Counted from the first letter of the stretch, positions 1 to 7,231 are shown. The stretch: DNA of 18,712 nt from Lachnospiraceae bacterium UBA6987 (GCA_002449955.1 DJYD01000066.1:1-18712), one strand, 5' to 3'. Notes: generated from the letters alone by a model not told the origin. Numbers and translations: made by a program.

Positions 1-1
1 T

Positions 2-112
2 GCATTTGCTGCAATGAGCTGCGGCAACAAGTGCTGCGAGAAAAAATGCTGCCAAGATTCATGCGCTAACGACACTGTAGAGGTTGTTGAGGCTGTTGAG
101 GTAGCTGAGTAA
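2..112 (+). CDS. C-terminal end of a Cys-rich protein (5' partial, or a 32-residue peptide)
   Basis: Only this frame is open from the window edge to the TAA at 110-112. The visible end carries seven or so cysteines packed in about 15 residues (CGNKCCEKKCCQDSC), followed by an acidic Val/Glu tail (VEVVEAVEVAE). Such a Cys cluster suggests metal binding or redox chemistry, but I recognise no family. An in-frame ATG at 14-16 would give a complete 32-residue peptide, but no ribosome binding site can be judged because the upstream sequence is missing; a longer protein cut by the window is equally possible. A hairpin follows 28 bases after the stop, which supports a real gene end here. Confidence 0.5.
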   Translation, partial: AFAAMSCGNKCCEKKCCQDSCANDTVEVVEAVEVAE

Positions 113-140
113 TTACTTGTTGCTCAATTAGGCAAGGCCT

Positions 141-177
141 AACAAAGAAGCGACGCACATGCGCCGCTTTCTTTGTT
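141..177. terminator. Two-way hairpin terminator between converging genes
   Basis: AACAAAGAAGCGACGC pairs with GCGCCGCTTTCTTTGTT around a short loop, with one mismatch and one bulge. The A-rich outer left arm and T-rich outer right arm let it work in both directions. It lies between the plus-strand Cys-rich gene and the minus-strand HAD/iPGM operon and would end both. Confidence 0.75.
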
Positions 178-241
178 ATCCTTTGCAAAAAGTTAACATT
201 CCGTTACCGTACTTTTCTCGTACCCGGTCAATTCTCAATTT

Positions 242-1165
242 TCAATCCTCTATTAAACATTTTCCCGTCATCTCTTTCGGTTGCTCGATGCCCATTATAT
301 GGCATAGCGACGGAGCTACGTCTGCGAGGATACCGTCCTCCACGTGCGCGTCCGTGTGATCCTTACTGATATACACGAACGGAACCGGATTCAGCGAGTG
401 AGCCGTATTAGGCGTGCCGTCCGGATTGATGGCATAGTCGCAGTTGCCGTGGTCGGCAATGACGATGATCTCATATCCGTTCTCCAGAGCCGCCTCGATG
501 ACCTTGTGCGAGCACTCGTCGATGCATTTCACCGCTTTCACGATAGCGTCATACACACCCGTGTGACCGATCATGTCGCCGTTTGCGAAATTGAGGGTGA
601 TATAGTCGAATTTCTGCGTCTTGATAGCTGCCACCAGCGCTTCCGTCACCTCCGGAGCACTCATCTCCGGCTTCAGGTCGTACGTCGGCACTTTCGGACT
701 CGGAATCAATATGCGCTCCTCGCCCGGGTATTCTGCCTCGCGACCGCCGTTGAAGAAGAAGGTCACATGTGCGTATTTTTCGCTTTCTGCCAGATGCAGC
801 TGGGTCTTTCCCGCTTCGGAAAGGACCTGTGCCAGGCCCTTCTGCACCTTGGACGGCGCAAAGGCGATCGGCAGATAGGTGTATTTTTCATTGTACATCG
901 TCAGGATCACGAAGTCCAGCGGATCGAGCTTTTCCCGGGCAAAACCCGCAAATGCGGGGTCGGTGAAGGCATCGGTCAGTTCAACCTCGCGCTCCCCTCT
1001 GCGGCAGCAGAAAATGACGCCGTCACCGGGCTTAACGGTACCGACGGGGCTACCGCCCTCCCACAGGTTGAGCGGCTCCAGATGATAATCCGTCTTTCCT
1101 GTCTCATAAACTTTTTCCACAGCCTTTGCCAGCGCTTCGCCGCCGGCCAGCTTATATTCCTGCAT
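242..1165 (-). CDS. Stand-alone C-terminal part of cofactor-independent phosphoglycerate mutase (alkaline phosphatase superfamily)
   Basis: The 307 residues match the second ~60% of iPGM (GpmI), normally about 510 residues. Seen in order: end of the phosphotransferase domain, with the substrate-arginine pair R56/R59 (RGER, usually RPDR); K130 in SEKYAHVTFFFNGG; D197 and H201 in DMIGHTG; D238/H239 in ADHGN; H256 in AHS; and the usual MTGKCLI end. From family knowledge, D197/H201/H256 form one metal site and D238/H239 half of the other. Missing are about 200 N-terminal residues with the metal-binding Asp, the phosphorylated Ser and several phosphoglycerate-binding residues. It is not a window cut: an AAAGGAG site precedes the ATG, and the gene starts 14 bases after HAD1. 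Glycolytic mutase activity is therefore unlikely. It may be a repurposed domain, a partner for another protein, or a decaying remnant. Confidence 0.85.
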   Translation of the reverse strand: MQEYKLAGGEALAKAVEKVYETGKTDYHLEPLNLWEGGSPVGTVKPGDGVIFCCRRGEREVELTDAFTDPAFAGFAREKLDPLDFVILTMYNEKYTYLPIAFAPSKVQKGLAQVLSEAGKTQLHLAESEKYAHVTFFFNGGREAEYPGEERILIPSPKVPTYDLKPEMSAPEVTEALVAAIKTQKFDYITLNFANGDMIGHTGVYDAIVKAVKCIDECSHKVIEAALENGYEIIVIADHGNCDYAINPDGTPNTAHSLNPVPFVYISKDHTDAHVEDGILADVAPSLCHIMGIEQPKEMTGKCLIED

Positions 1166-1179
1166 GTCTTTCTCCTTTT

Positions 1180-1959
1180 TCAGCCCTGGATCCTCGGCGC
1201 CGGGTCCTCGCCCTCTTCCGGGCAGAAGCGGCCGTCTCCGGGGAACAGCTTCAGCAAATGATCAAAATGATGAATGATGCAGTCCGGACGGTTTTCCTCC
1301 GTCAGCTTGAATTCGAGCCCGCCGGGGTATTCCGCACCGACGGTCCCGGCAAAGCAAGACTGCTTCGCGCCGATGATGTCGCGCTTCAGATTGTCTCCCA
1401 CAAAGCAGCTCTCTTCGGGACGCACGCCGGCTTCGGCAAGCGCCAGGAAGTAGATCGCCGGGTGCGGCTTTCTGAGCATGGTCACGGAAGACTGTTGGAC
1501 CGTGCAGAACAGATCGCGGATCCCGTCCTTATCGAGCCATTCGTCGATTTCAAGGGTGCCGATCAGATCACTGATGATGCCGACCAGGTATCCTCTCTTT
1601 CTGAGCTCTCGGACCGTTTCGACGCCCTTCGGCACCACAAGGCGCTCGCCCTTGGCGCGGCGGAAGCAGTAGGTCAGTTCCTTTGCATGAGCTTCGATCT
1701 TCTCGCGGTCCCATTCCGGAACGAGCCAGCGTGTCCAGAGCATTTCCTCCGGGGCTTCGCACATGTACTTCAAGGCCCAGTTCCTGTATCCGTCGTAGCG
1801 TTTGTTCAGAAAATCGTAAAAGCTGTCCGGATCCATGTCCGTACCGCAGATCTCCGCGATGCGGGTCCTTGCTTCAAGGATAAACGGGCGGTTTGATTCA
1901 TCGACCTCGCGGAAGGTGCCGCCTAGATCCAGAAAAATTGCCTTGATTCCTTCCTTCAT
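1180..1959 (-). CDS. HAD-fold hydrolase-like protein 1 (motif I DLGGT)
   Basis: A 259-residue HAD superfamily protein (class I, helical C1 cap). Visible motifs: nucleophile D11 in FLDLGGTF, motif II S130 (GIISD), motif III K164 (RKPHP), and motif IV D189/D194 (GDNLKRD). The residue two after the nucleophile is Gly13, where HAD phosphatases have the general acid/base Asp. The cap, about residues 20-110, has a conserved Tyr-Arg (GYR) and W75/W78 (LWTRW) shared with its four paralogues. A Pro/Glu-rich tail of about 18 residues is unique to this copy. GGAGGG precedes the ATG and the start lies two bases from the HAD2 stop, so translation is probably coupled. Expected to be cytoplasmic, acting on a phosphorylated or related small metabolite; the exact reaction is unknown. 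Confidence 0.88.
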   Translation of the reverse strand: MKEGIKAIFLDLGGTFREVDESNRPFILEARTRIAEICGTDMDPDSFYDFLNKRYDGYRNWALKYMCEAPEEMLWTRWLVPEWDREKIEAHAKELTYCFRRAKGERLVVPKGVETVRELRKRGYLVGIISDLIGTLEIDEWLDKDGIRDLFCTVQQSSVTMLRKPHPAIYFLALAEAGVRPEESCFVGDNLKRDIIGAKQSCFAGTVGAEYPGGLEFKLTEENRPDCIIHHFDHLLKLFPGDGRFCPEEGEDPAPRIQG

Positions 1960-1961
1960 CC

Positions 1962-2723
1962 TCAGACCCTCCTTACCTTATCCCAGGCCACATGCGGCGC
2001 CTCGGGGAAGATCTCCTTCAGCTCATTGAAATCGAAGATGACCGCATCGGGGCGGTTCTCGTCGGTGATCGTTTCCTTCGCCAGCTTTTCCGGTGTGGTG
2101 TAGAGGATGAACATGCCGTAGCCCGCAAGTCTCGTTCCTTCCACGTCACGCTTCAGATTGTCGCCGATGTAGACGCAGCGCTCCGGCTTTACGCCGAGGA
2201 GCTCGCAGGCCTTGTTGGAGATGGCGGGATCCGGCTTGCGGATACCCTCCACGCAGGACAGCAGCACGGCGCCGAAATATTTCTCCAGCCCGTCTGCCTT
2301 CAGCCAGCGCGGGATCTCCTGCGAGGTGACAAGATTGCTGATGATGCCGAGCTTGTAGCCGTTCGCATAGAGGTCCTTTATCGACTGCGCGCCGTTCGGA
2401 GCGACCACTCTCCGGCCGTCCTTGTTGCGGTATTCAATGGTCAGCTCAACCGCGTTCTTTTTGATGAGCTCGCGGTCGTATTCCGGCGTCAGCCACTTCG
2501 TCCACAGCTCTTCCTCGGTGGCTTCCTTCATCGTTTCGAAGCACCATTTCCGGTAGCCGGCGTAGCGGTAGTCCAGGAATTTGCAGAATTCATCGGGATC
2601 GCCCTTCTCACCGCACATTTCGGCGATCCTGCGGCGGGCCTGTGCCTCAAAAGCCGCATCCCGTTCAACGAGACGCAGCGTTCCGCCGAGATCGTAAAAG
2701 ATCGCATCAAATTCTTTTTCCAT
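1962..2723 (-). CDS. HAD-fold hydrolase-like protein 2 (motif I DLGGT)
   Basis: A 253-residue paralogue, closest by eye to HAD1. Motifs: D11 nucleophile in YDLGGTL with Gly13 in place of the acid/base Asp, S129 (GIISN), K163 (IRKPDP), and D188/D193 (GDNLKRD). The cap carries GYRKW and W74/W77 (LWTKW), and RDxEGTRLAG follows motif IV. The start is an ATG with a GAGGA site, 12 bases after the HAD3 stop. Same operon and same missing catalytic Asp as its neighbours. The family could be read as a phosphatase by annotation transfer, but the DxG motif makes that uncertain. Confidence 0.88.
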   Translation of the reverse strand: MEKEFDAIFYDLGGTLRLVERDAAFEAQARRRIAEMCGEKGDPDEFCKFLDYRYAGYRKWCFETMKEATEEELWTKWLTPEYDRELIKKNAVELTIEYRNKDGRRVVAPNGAQSIKDLYANGYKLGIISNLVTSQEIPRWLKADGLEKYFGAVLLSCVEGIRKPDPAISNKACELLGVKPERCVYIGDNLKRDVEGTRLAGYGMFILYTTPEKLAKETITDENRPDAVIFDFNELKEIFPEAPHVAWDKVRRV

Positions 2724-2735
2724 AGCGTTCCTCTT

Positions 2736-3458
2736 TCATTTCAGCGGCGGGAAGATATCCAGCAGCTGTGAGATCTTGGTAATGGTATAGTCAGGCTGCA
2801 GAATGATCTCCTGCGGCTCGTTCTTGATCGTATCGGGTTCGTCGATGCGGATCATCATGGCAAAGCCGGCATCTCTAGTCCCCTGCACATCACGGATAGG
2901 GTTGTCACCCACGTAAGCACAGTTTTCTTCCTTCTTACCGATCGCGCGGCAGGCCAGATGATAGATGGCGGGGTCGGGCTTGCGGATGCGCACCTTCGAG
3001 GACAGGATGACCGCCTTGAAATAGTGCGCCACGCCGTCGGTGACCATCCAGTCGGGGATCTCGGTCTCCGTGATCGTGTTGGCGATGATGCCGAGCGTAT
3101 AGCCGCGGCGGTCCAGTTCGATGATGGTGTCCTTCACGTCCTCACGGGGCACTCTTCTGCCGTCATGATCGCGCCAAAGCCTTGTCAGGCGTCCCGCATG
3201 GCGGCACACCAGTTCCGGATCGTAATCCGGCAGCAGATGCTGGTTCCAGAGTTCCATCTCACCGGCGTCGATCCAGGTCTTTTTCGCTTCCTTGCGGTAT
3301 TTCTTCCAGTTCGCTTCCAGCTTTTCAAAAAACACTTCCTTCGGTTCCGTCGCACCGACGAGCCGCATCAGCTCCGCTTCGGCAGCGTCGGAGAATTCCT
3401 TGTCGGGAACCACGATGCGCAGGGTATTTCCGACGTCAAAGAAGATCGTATCCGTCAT
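2736..3458 (-). CDS. HAD-fold hydrolase-like protein 3 (motif I DVGNT, motif II Ser lost)
   Basis: The most diverged copy, 240 residues from the chosen start. A TTG 18 bases upstream is possible, but the GAGGAGG site lies inside that reading; the ATG at 3456-3458 sits 9 bases after it and gives an N-terminus (MTDTIFFDVGNTL) like the other copies. Nucleophile D8 is kept, Gly10 replaces the acid/base Asp, and motif II reads GIIAN, so the usual Ser/Thr is Ala126. K160 (IRKPDP) and D185/D190 (GDNPIRD) remain. The cap has KYRKE and W71, but the second Trp is His74 (LWNQH). With two motif changes this copy is the best candidate for a non-catalytic or altered member of the set. Confidence 0.85.
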   Translation of the reverse strand: MTDTIFFDVGNTLRIVVPDKEFSDAAEAELMRLVGATEPKEVFFEKLEANWKKYRKEAKKTWIDAGEMELWNQHLLPDYDPELVCRHAGRLTRLWRDHDGRRVPREDVKDTIIELDRRGYTLGIIANTITETEIPDWMVTDGVAHYFKAVILSSKVRIRKPDPAIYHLACRAIGKKEENCAYVGDNPIRDVQGTRDAGFAMMIRIDEPDTIKNEPQEIILQPDYTITKISQLLDIFPPLK

Positions 3459-3494
3459 GACCATATGCCTCCTCAATGGTATTCTGTGGTGTTT

Positions 3495-4268
3495 TTATCG
3501 TTTGTCCGGGGTCTTCCCGTTGATTTCCGAAAGGATAGACGGGAGCTCGTCCAGCTCCTTGATCACGTAGTCCGCCTTCGGTGCATCCGGGCCCTGAAAG
3601 GCGGCGTCCCGGTGGGCGATCAGCGGATTGTCGATGCGGATCACAAGTCCGAGTCCTGCATTCCGTGATCCGAGCACATCACGCGAGATCGTATCGCCCA
3701 CGTAGCCGGTCTCCGCTGCGCAGGTCCCCATCTGCCGCATTGCTTCTTCAAAGATGCGTGCGTCCGGTTTGCGGATGCCCGTGGCGCTCGACATGACGAC
3801 GCATTCCATAAGATCGTCGATGCCGTATTCCTTTAACACGCAGGGCACAAGCGTCGTGGAAATGATGTTCGAGATGATGCCCATCCGGATGCCCATATCG
3901 TGGAGCCTGGATAAAGTCTCCTTAAGATGCGGCCGCGGAATATTGACCACACGTTCTCTGTCGTACCAGAAACTCAGTTCTTCGGCAAAGGGCTCAAGCG
4001 CCTCCGGAGTAAGTCCGAATTCCTTCAAGTACCATCTGCTCCAGATCTCGCTCTGCGGAAGCTCCTTAAGGGTCTGTTCGCTGTAATGCTTATAGGCTTC
4101 GCCGTTTACCGCAAGCAGCCTGTCAAGCGTCTCCGGATTGGTATCCAGGACGATGCCGTGTTCTTTCAGCAGCTCCAGCAGATGAACGCAGAAATGACGG
4201 CGCGACTCCTGCGAGTGCTGCACCGTGTGAAGTGTTCCGCCCAGATCGAACAGCAATGCTTTGATCAT
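3495..4268 (-). CDS. HAD-fold hydrolase-like protein 4, operon leader (motif I DLGGT)
   Basis: First gene of the left minus-strand operon, 257 residues. Motifs: D8 in FDLGGTL with Gly10 in place of Asp, S133 (GIISN), K167 (IRKPDA), and D192/D197 (GDTISRD). The cap contains YKHYSEQT and W76/W79 (IWSRW); this SEQT-EIW stretch is nearly the same in HAD5, so these two leaders form a closer pair than either does with HAD1-3. The ribosome binding site before the ATG is weak (GGGACGAG). Transcription starts from a strong promoter covered by a LacI-type operator 27 bases upstream of the start codon. Cytoplasmic; substrate unknown. Confidence 0.88.
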   Translation of the reverse strand: MIKALLFDLGGTLHTVQHSQESRRHFCVHLLELLKEHGIVLDTNPETLDRLLAVNGEAYKHYSEQTLKELPQSEIWSRWYLKEFGLTPEALEPFAEELSFWYDRERVVNIPRPHLKETLSRLHDMGIRMGIISNIISTTLVPCVLKEYGIDDLMECVVMSSATGIRKPDARIFEEAMRQMGTCAAETGYVGDTISRDVLGSRNAGLGLVIRIDNPLIAHRDAAFQGPDAPKADYVIKELDELPSILSEINGKTPDKR

Positions 4269-4294
4269 TTCTCGTCCCGTCCTGCAGTGTATTT

Positions 4295-4310
4295 ACGCAA
4301 ACGTTTACGT
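4295..4310. promoter_or_regulatory. LacI-family operator O1 (HAD4 promoter)
   Basis: ACGCAAACGTTTACGT is a 16-base near-perfect palindrome centred on a CpG, with one pair mismatched. It is the shape expected for a LacI/GalR-family site. It lies 7 bases past the -10 box of the HAD4 promoter, across the expected transcription start. Its core 14-mer (4296-4309) is the exact reverse complement of the core in front of HAD5. Confidence 0.88.
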
Positions 4311-4317
4311 CGCTTTT

Positions 4318-4346
4318 ATTGTAATATGCCGTTTTCGGTTTGTCAA
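4318..4346 (-). promoter_or_regulatory. Promoter of the HAD array (sigma-A type)
   Basis: On the minus strand, TTGACA (4341-4346) and TACAAT (4318-4323) are separated by exactly 17 bases. The operator directly downstream suggests repression by blocking initiation. A T-rich run on the plus strand at 4369-4387 lies just upstream and may act as an A-tract element. Confidence 0.85.
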
Positions 4347-4401
4347 TACGAAAAATTGCCGGAAAAAAGTTCTTTTTTTCTTTTTTTCAGCCCCCTCTGC
4401 A

Positions 4402-4430
4402 TTGACATTCCCAGCCGTGTATCGTAAAAT
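4402..4430 (+). promoter_or_regulatory. Promoter of lacI-PHP-kinase operon (sigma-A type)
   Basis: TTGACA (4402-4407) and TAAAAT (4425-4430) with a 17-base spacer. It is divergent from the HAD4 promoter; the two -35 boxes are 55 bases apart and do not overlap. Operator O2 begins 2 bases after the -10 box. Confidence 0.87.
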
Positions 4431-4432
4431 AA

Positions 4433-4447
4433 CTTAAACGTTTACAG
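4433..4447. promoter_or_regulatory. LacI-family operator O2 (autoregulation of lacI)
   Basis: CTTAAACGTTTACAG has the same TAAACGTTTA core as O1, with weaker outer positions. It covers the expected start of the lacI transcript, so the repressor probably controls itself. Its centre is 137 bases from that of O1. Confidence 0.82.
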
Positions 4448-4500
4448 TGTTGTTATTTCAACGTTTTCGAACGAATCTTCACAGCCGGAGGACTTAAAGT

Positions 4501-5511
4501 ATGGCGTCCGTCACCCTGAAAGATGTCGCGAAAGTCGCCGGTGTCTCCTATGCTACCGTCTCCCGTGCCGTTTCCGGCAGCCCTGAGATCAGCGAAGACA
4601 CCAGACGCCGCATTCTCAAGCTTTGCAAGGAAATGGGCTATACCCCCAATTCCATTGCCAGATCCATGGTCAAACGATGCACGAACATCCTCGGTCTGAT
4701 CGTGCCGAGCCTGAACAATCCGTTCATGAGCGAGCTGACGGCAGACCTTGAGATCTATGCCCGCAACCGCGGCTACAATTTGATGGTCTGCAACTCTTCC
4801 TATGACCACGATCTGGAACTGGAGGTTTTCTCCCTCCTTATCGGCCGCCAGGTGGACGGCGTGATCATGATCCCTGTCGGACATGAGCCGTATGAATCCC
4901 TGAGCGCACTGACGGGGCAGGTTCCTACCGTTTTTATCAGCGAGAACATGCAGAACTATCCGGAAAATTACGTGTCCGTGGACAATTACCGCGGCATGCA
5001 GATCGCCACGGAATATCTGTATTCCCTGGGGCACCGGGAGATCCTCTATTTCGGCGCGCGTTCCGACAGCAAGACGCATGAGCTCCGCCTGGACGGCTAT
5101 CTTTCCTCCTGCAAAAAGCTGGGACTGGAGCCGCATGTGCTGCGGAGCAGCTACTCCCGCAGTTCCCGCGAGGTCGGCTACACACTCGCAAGCGATTATT
5201 TCTCCCGGCCGCACAGCGAGACTGCGATCCTCTGTGCCGCCGACATGCTGGCGATCGGCGTAAAACAGGCCGCCTATGAGGCCGGTATCCGTATTCCGAA
5301 AGACATTTCCCTAATGGGTTTCGACAATATCTCCTTCTCGGCGCTGCCCGAGATCGATCTGACCACGATCAACCAGCCCACGCAGCAGATGGCTACCTCG
5401 GCAGTGGATATGCTGCTTGACCATATCCGGAACCCTGAAGCCGCGCACGGCCAGCTGATCCTGCCCCCTGCACTTATCGAGCGGAGATCCTGCCGTCCGA
5501 TAAAATCCTGA
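4501..5511 (+). CDS. LacI/GalR-family transcriptional repressor
   Basis: 336 residues, full family length. The helix-turn-helix is at about 4-25 (TLKDVAKVAGVSYATVSRAV) and the hinge helix at about 50-58 (NSIARSM). The periplasmic-binding-protein-like effector domain runs from about 62 to 330, with the usual GLIVP start and the LMGFDNISFS segment near residue 278. The lever residue of the hinge, usually Leu, is Met56. GGAGGA lies 8 bases before the ATG. The gene heads a plus-strand operon with a PHP protein and a kinase, and is divergent from the HAD array. Palindromes of the family type sit at its own promoter, the HAD4 promoter and the HAD5 promoter, so it is the likely regulator of all three. 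The inducer is unknown; a sugar or phosphorylated metabolite taken up by the ABC system is a reasonable guess. Confidence 0.93.
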   Translation: MASVTLKDVAKVAGVSYATVSRAVSGSPEISEDTRRRILKLCKEMGYTPNSIARSMVKRCTNILGLIVPSLNNPFMSELTADLEIYARNRGYNLMVCNSSYDHDLELEVFSLLIGRQVDGVIMIPVGHEPYESLSALTGQVPTVFISENMQNYPENYVSVDNYRGMQIATEYLYSLGHREILYFGARSDSKTHELRLDGYLSSCKKLGLEPHVLRSSYSRSSREVGYTLASDYFSRPHSETAILCAADMLAIGVKQAAYEAGIRIPKDISLMGFDNISFSALPEIDLTTINQPTQQMATSAVDMLLDHIRNPEAAHGQLILPPALIERRSCRPIKS

Positions 5512-5528
5512 CCGGAGGTGACGATACC

Positions 5529-6239
5529 TTGTACCGTTACGAACTTCACCTGCACACCATGGAGACCAGCCGCTGCGGCAAAGTCCGGGCGGCCGACCAG
5601 GTCCGCACCTATCACAGCCTCGGCTATCAGGGGCTCTGCGTGACCGACCACCTGCACCGCGAATATATCAGTCTCATGGACTGTCATGACGACTGGAAAG
5701 CCTGCATTGACCGCTATTTGTACGGCTGGCGTCTCGCGAGAGCCGAGGGAGAAAAGCTCGGCATGGACGTCATCTTCGGCGTGGAGCTCCGCTTCCCTGA
5801 AAACGACAGCGACTACCTAATCTACGGCATCGATGAAGACTGGCTTTACAAAAACCCCTTTATTACCGAAATGGATCATCAGTCCTTCTTCGACCGCTAT
5901 AAGGATGAGGTCCTGATCATCCATGCACATCCCTACCGGAACTGCGACACGGTCTACTATGACTGTGTGCACGGCCTTGAAGTCGTCAACTGCAACCCCC
6001 GCCACGACAGCCGGAACCATCTGGCGCTGCAGCTGGCGAAGGAAAATCCCCATCTCTTCCGCACAGCCGGTTCGGATGCCCATCAAAAAGGGGACGAAGG
6101 CCGCGCGGCGCTGCTCTCCGACGAGCGCATCCGCGATTCCTATGAACTGAAAGACGTGATCACATCCGGCGCCTATTCTCTCTGGTGCCCGGAATTTGAC
6201 GATATCCTCAAAGAATGCGAGGCAATTCCCCATGTTTGA
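5529..6239 (+). CDS. PHP-domain metal-dependent phosphoesterase
   Basis: 236 residues, a single PHP domain (polymerase and histidinol phosphatase type). Metal ligands by motif: H7/H9 (HLHT), D40/H41 (VTDHLH), E86 (GVEL), H132/H134 (HAHPYR), and D183/H185 (GSDAH). These form the usual trinuclear site, so hydrolysis of a phosphomonoester or cyclic phosphodiester is likely. The start is TTG at 5529: a GGAGGTG lies 8 bases before it and overlaps the end of lacI, while no good ATG exists nearby. It overlaps the kinase by 8 bases. HisK-type histidinol phosphatase is possible by fold, but the context argues for a role in the LacI-controlled pathway rather than histidine synthesis. Confidence 0.88.
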   Translation: MYRYELHLHTMETSRCGKVRAADQVRTYHSLGYQGLCVTDHLHREYISLMDCHDDWKACIDRYLYGWRLARAEGEKLGMDVIFGVELRFPENDSDYLIYGIDEDWLYKNPFITEMDHQSFFDRYKDEVLIIHAHPYRNCDTVYYDCVHGLEVVNCNPRHDSRNHLALQLAKENPHLFRTAGSDAHQKGDEGRAALLSDERIRDSYELKDVITSGAYSLWCPEFDDILKECEAIPHV

Positions 6240-7110
6240 TCTTATGATCATCGGCCAAATGACGCTTGACCACAACATCGATTATGACGGCCGGGAAGAA
6301 TTCCGTCCCGGCGGCGCCGTAACCTTCTCCGGCTATGCCGCAGCTGCCATAGGCCACCGGGTAGCCGTCGTCCCGAAGGGCGATCCGGCAAAGCTTGACC
6401 CCTACGAGGTCTTCGGCGGCAGCAAGGTGGAGGCGGTATACCCGGTCTCCTGCGCAAGCTCCACCGTGATGCAGAACACCTACTTTACCCCCGACCGCGA
6501 GCGCAGGCGCTGCCTGTGCACGCAGATGATCGAGCCGTACCGTCCGGAAGACCTGCCGGAGGCCCGCGCCCGCATCTATCATCTGGCAGGGCTCGTCGCC
6601 GGCGATATCGGTCCCGACATGATAAAAGCCTGCGCGGCGCTCGGCGATACTGCGCTCGACGTTCAGGCTGTGCTCCGGTGCCGCAATGAGGATCAGACAC
6701 TCTCGCTGCGCGACTGGCCGGAAAAGAAGGAATACCTTCCGCTCATCCGCTACTTGAAGACCGATGCGGCCGAAGCCGAAGTCCTGACCGGCACCGACGA
6801 CCGCGAAAAGGCTGCCTTCATGCTCTGCGAATGGGGCGCGAAGGAAGTCCTGATCACCCATAATACCGAAGCGATTGTCTGTGACGGCAAGAAGATATAC
6901 CGCGCGCCGCTTAAAGCAAGGAACCTCTCCGGAAGGACCGGCCGCGGCGACACCACCTTCGCCGGATATCTTACCGAACGGCTGGACCACGATATCCCCG
7001 AGGCGCTGGAATTTGCCGCTGCTCTCGTCTCCCTGAAGATGGAAACGCCCGGTCCCTTTAAGGGCTGCCGGGCAGACGTGTACGACTATATCGAAAAATT
7101 CTACCGCTGA
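6232..7110 (+). CDS. PfkB-family (ribokinase-like) carbohydrate kinase
   Basis: 292 residues from the ATG at 6232, which overlaps the PHP stop and has GAGG 9 bases upstream. A start 36 bases earlier is in frame but has no better site. The N-terminal substrate-binding Gly pair is at 27-28 (RPGGAVTFSGYAA). The C-terminal signature is at 235-246 with the probable catalytic base D240. The anion-hole motif reads GRGD instead of the usual GAGD, and the upstream NxxE-type motif reads DAAEAEVLTG (about 178-187). These differences point away from classical ribokinase or fructokinase; GRGD variants exist among PfkB proteins acting on other polyols or nucleosides. It probably phosphorylates the dephosphorylated product of the pathway in the cytoplasm; this is inference from context. 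Confidence 0.88.
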   Translation: MFDLMIIGQMTLDHNIDYDGREEFRPGGAVTFSGYAAAAIGHRVAVVPKGDPAKLDPYEVFGGSKVEAVYPVSCASSTVMQNTYFTPDRERRRCLCTQMIEPYRPEDLPEARARIYHLAGLVAGDIGPDMIKACAALGDTALDVQAVLRCRNEDQTLSLRDWPEKKEYLPLIRYLKTDAAEAEVLTGTDDREKAAFMLCEWGAKEVLITHNTEAIVCDGKKIYRAPLKARNLSGRTGRGDTTFAGYLTERLDHDIPEALEFAAALVSLKMETPGPFKGCRADVYDYIEKFYR

Positions 7111-7117
7111 CGCGGCA

Positions 7118-7133
7118 GCCGCAGCCTTGCGGC
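7118..7133 (+). other. Short hairpin after the kinase stop
   Basis: GCCGCA and TGCGGC pair perfectly around a 4-base loop, 7 bases after the stop codon. There is no T run, so it may protect the 3' end of the messenger rather than terminate. Confidence 0.4.
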
Positions 7134-7168
7134 ATCCGCCCCCGGCAGGCCGTGATATCCCCGTAAAG

Positions 7169-7200
7169 CAAGGGACCCGACATCTTCGTCAGGTCCCTTG
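7169..7200. terminator. Two-way hairpin terminator between kinase and mgtC-like gene
   Basis: CAAGGGACC pairs with GGTCCCTTG, extended inward by GAC/GTC after one mismatch, with a 6-base loop. It lies between two converging genes (stops at 7110 and 7232) and is followed on the plus strand by TCTTATG. Confidence 0.8.
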
Positions 7201-7231
7201 TCTTATGCTCTCTGGTCCGCCTTTCGGTCTC

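Noticed and set aside
344..1261. Long plus-strand open frame opposite the iPGM-like gene
   Set aside because: It is the antisense shadow of a clearly recognised minus-strand gene, with low-complexity Arg/Val/His-rich composition and no ribosome binding site.
2736..3476. TTG start for HAD3
   Set aside because: The GAGGAGG ribosome binding site lies inside this extension and fits the ATG at 3458.
4456..4469. A third operator-like sequence downstream of O2 (AACGTT core)
   Set aside because: It matches the 14-base consensus at only 10 positions and has poor symmetry outside the core; it is kept out of the feature list.
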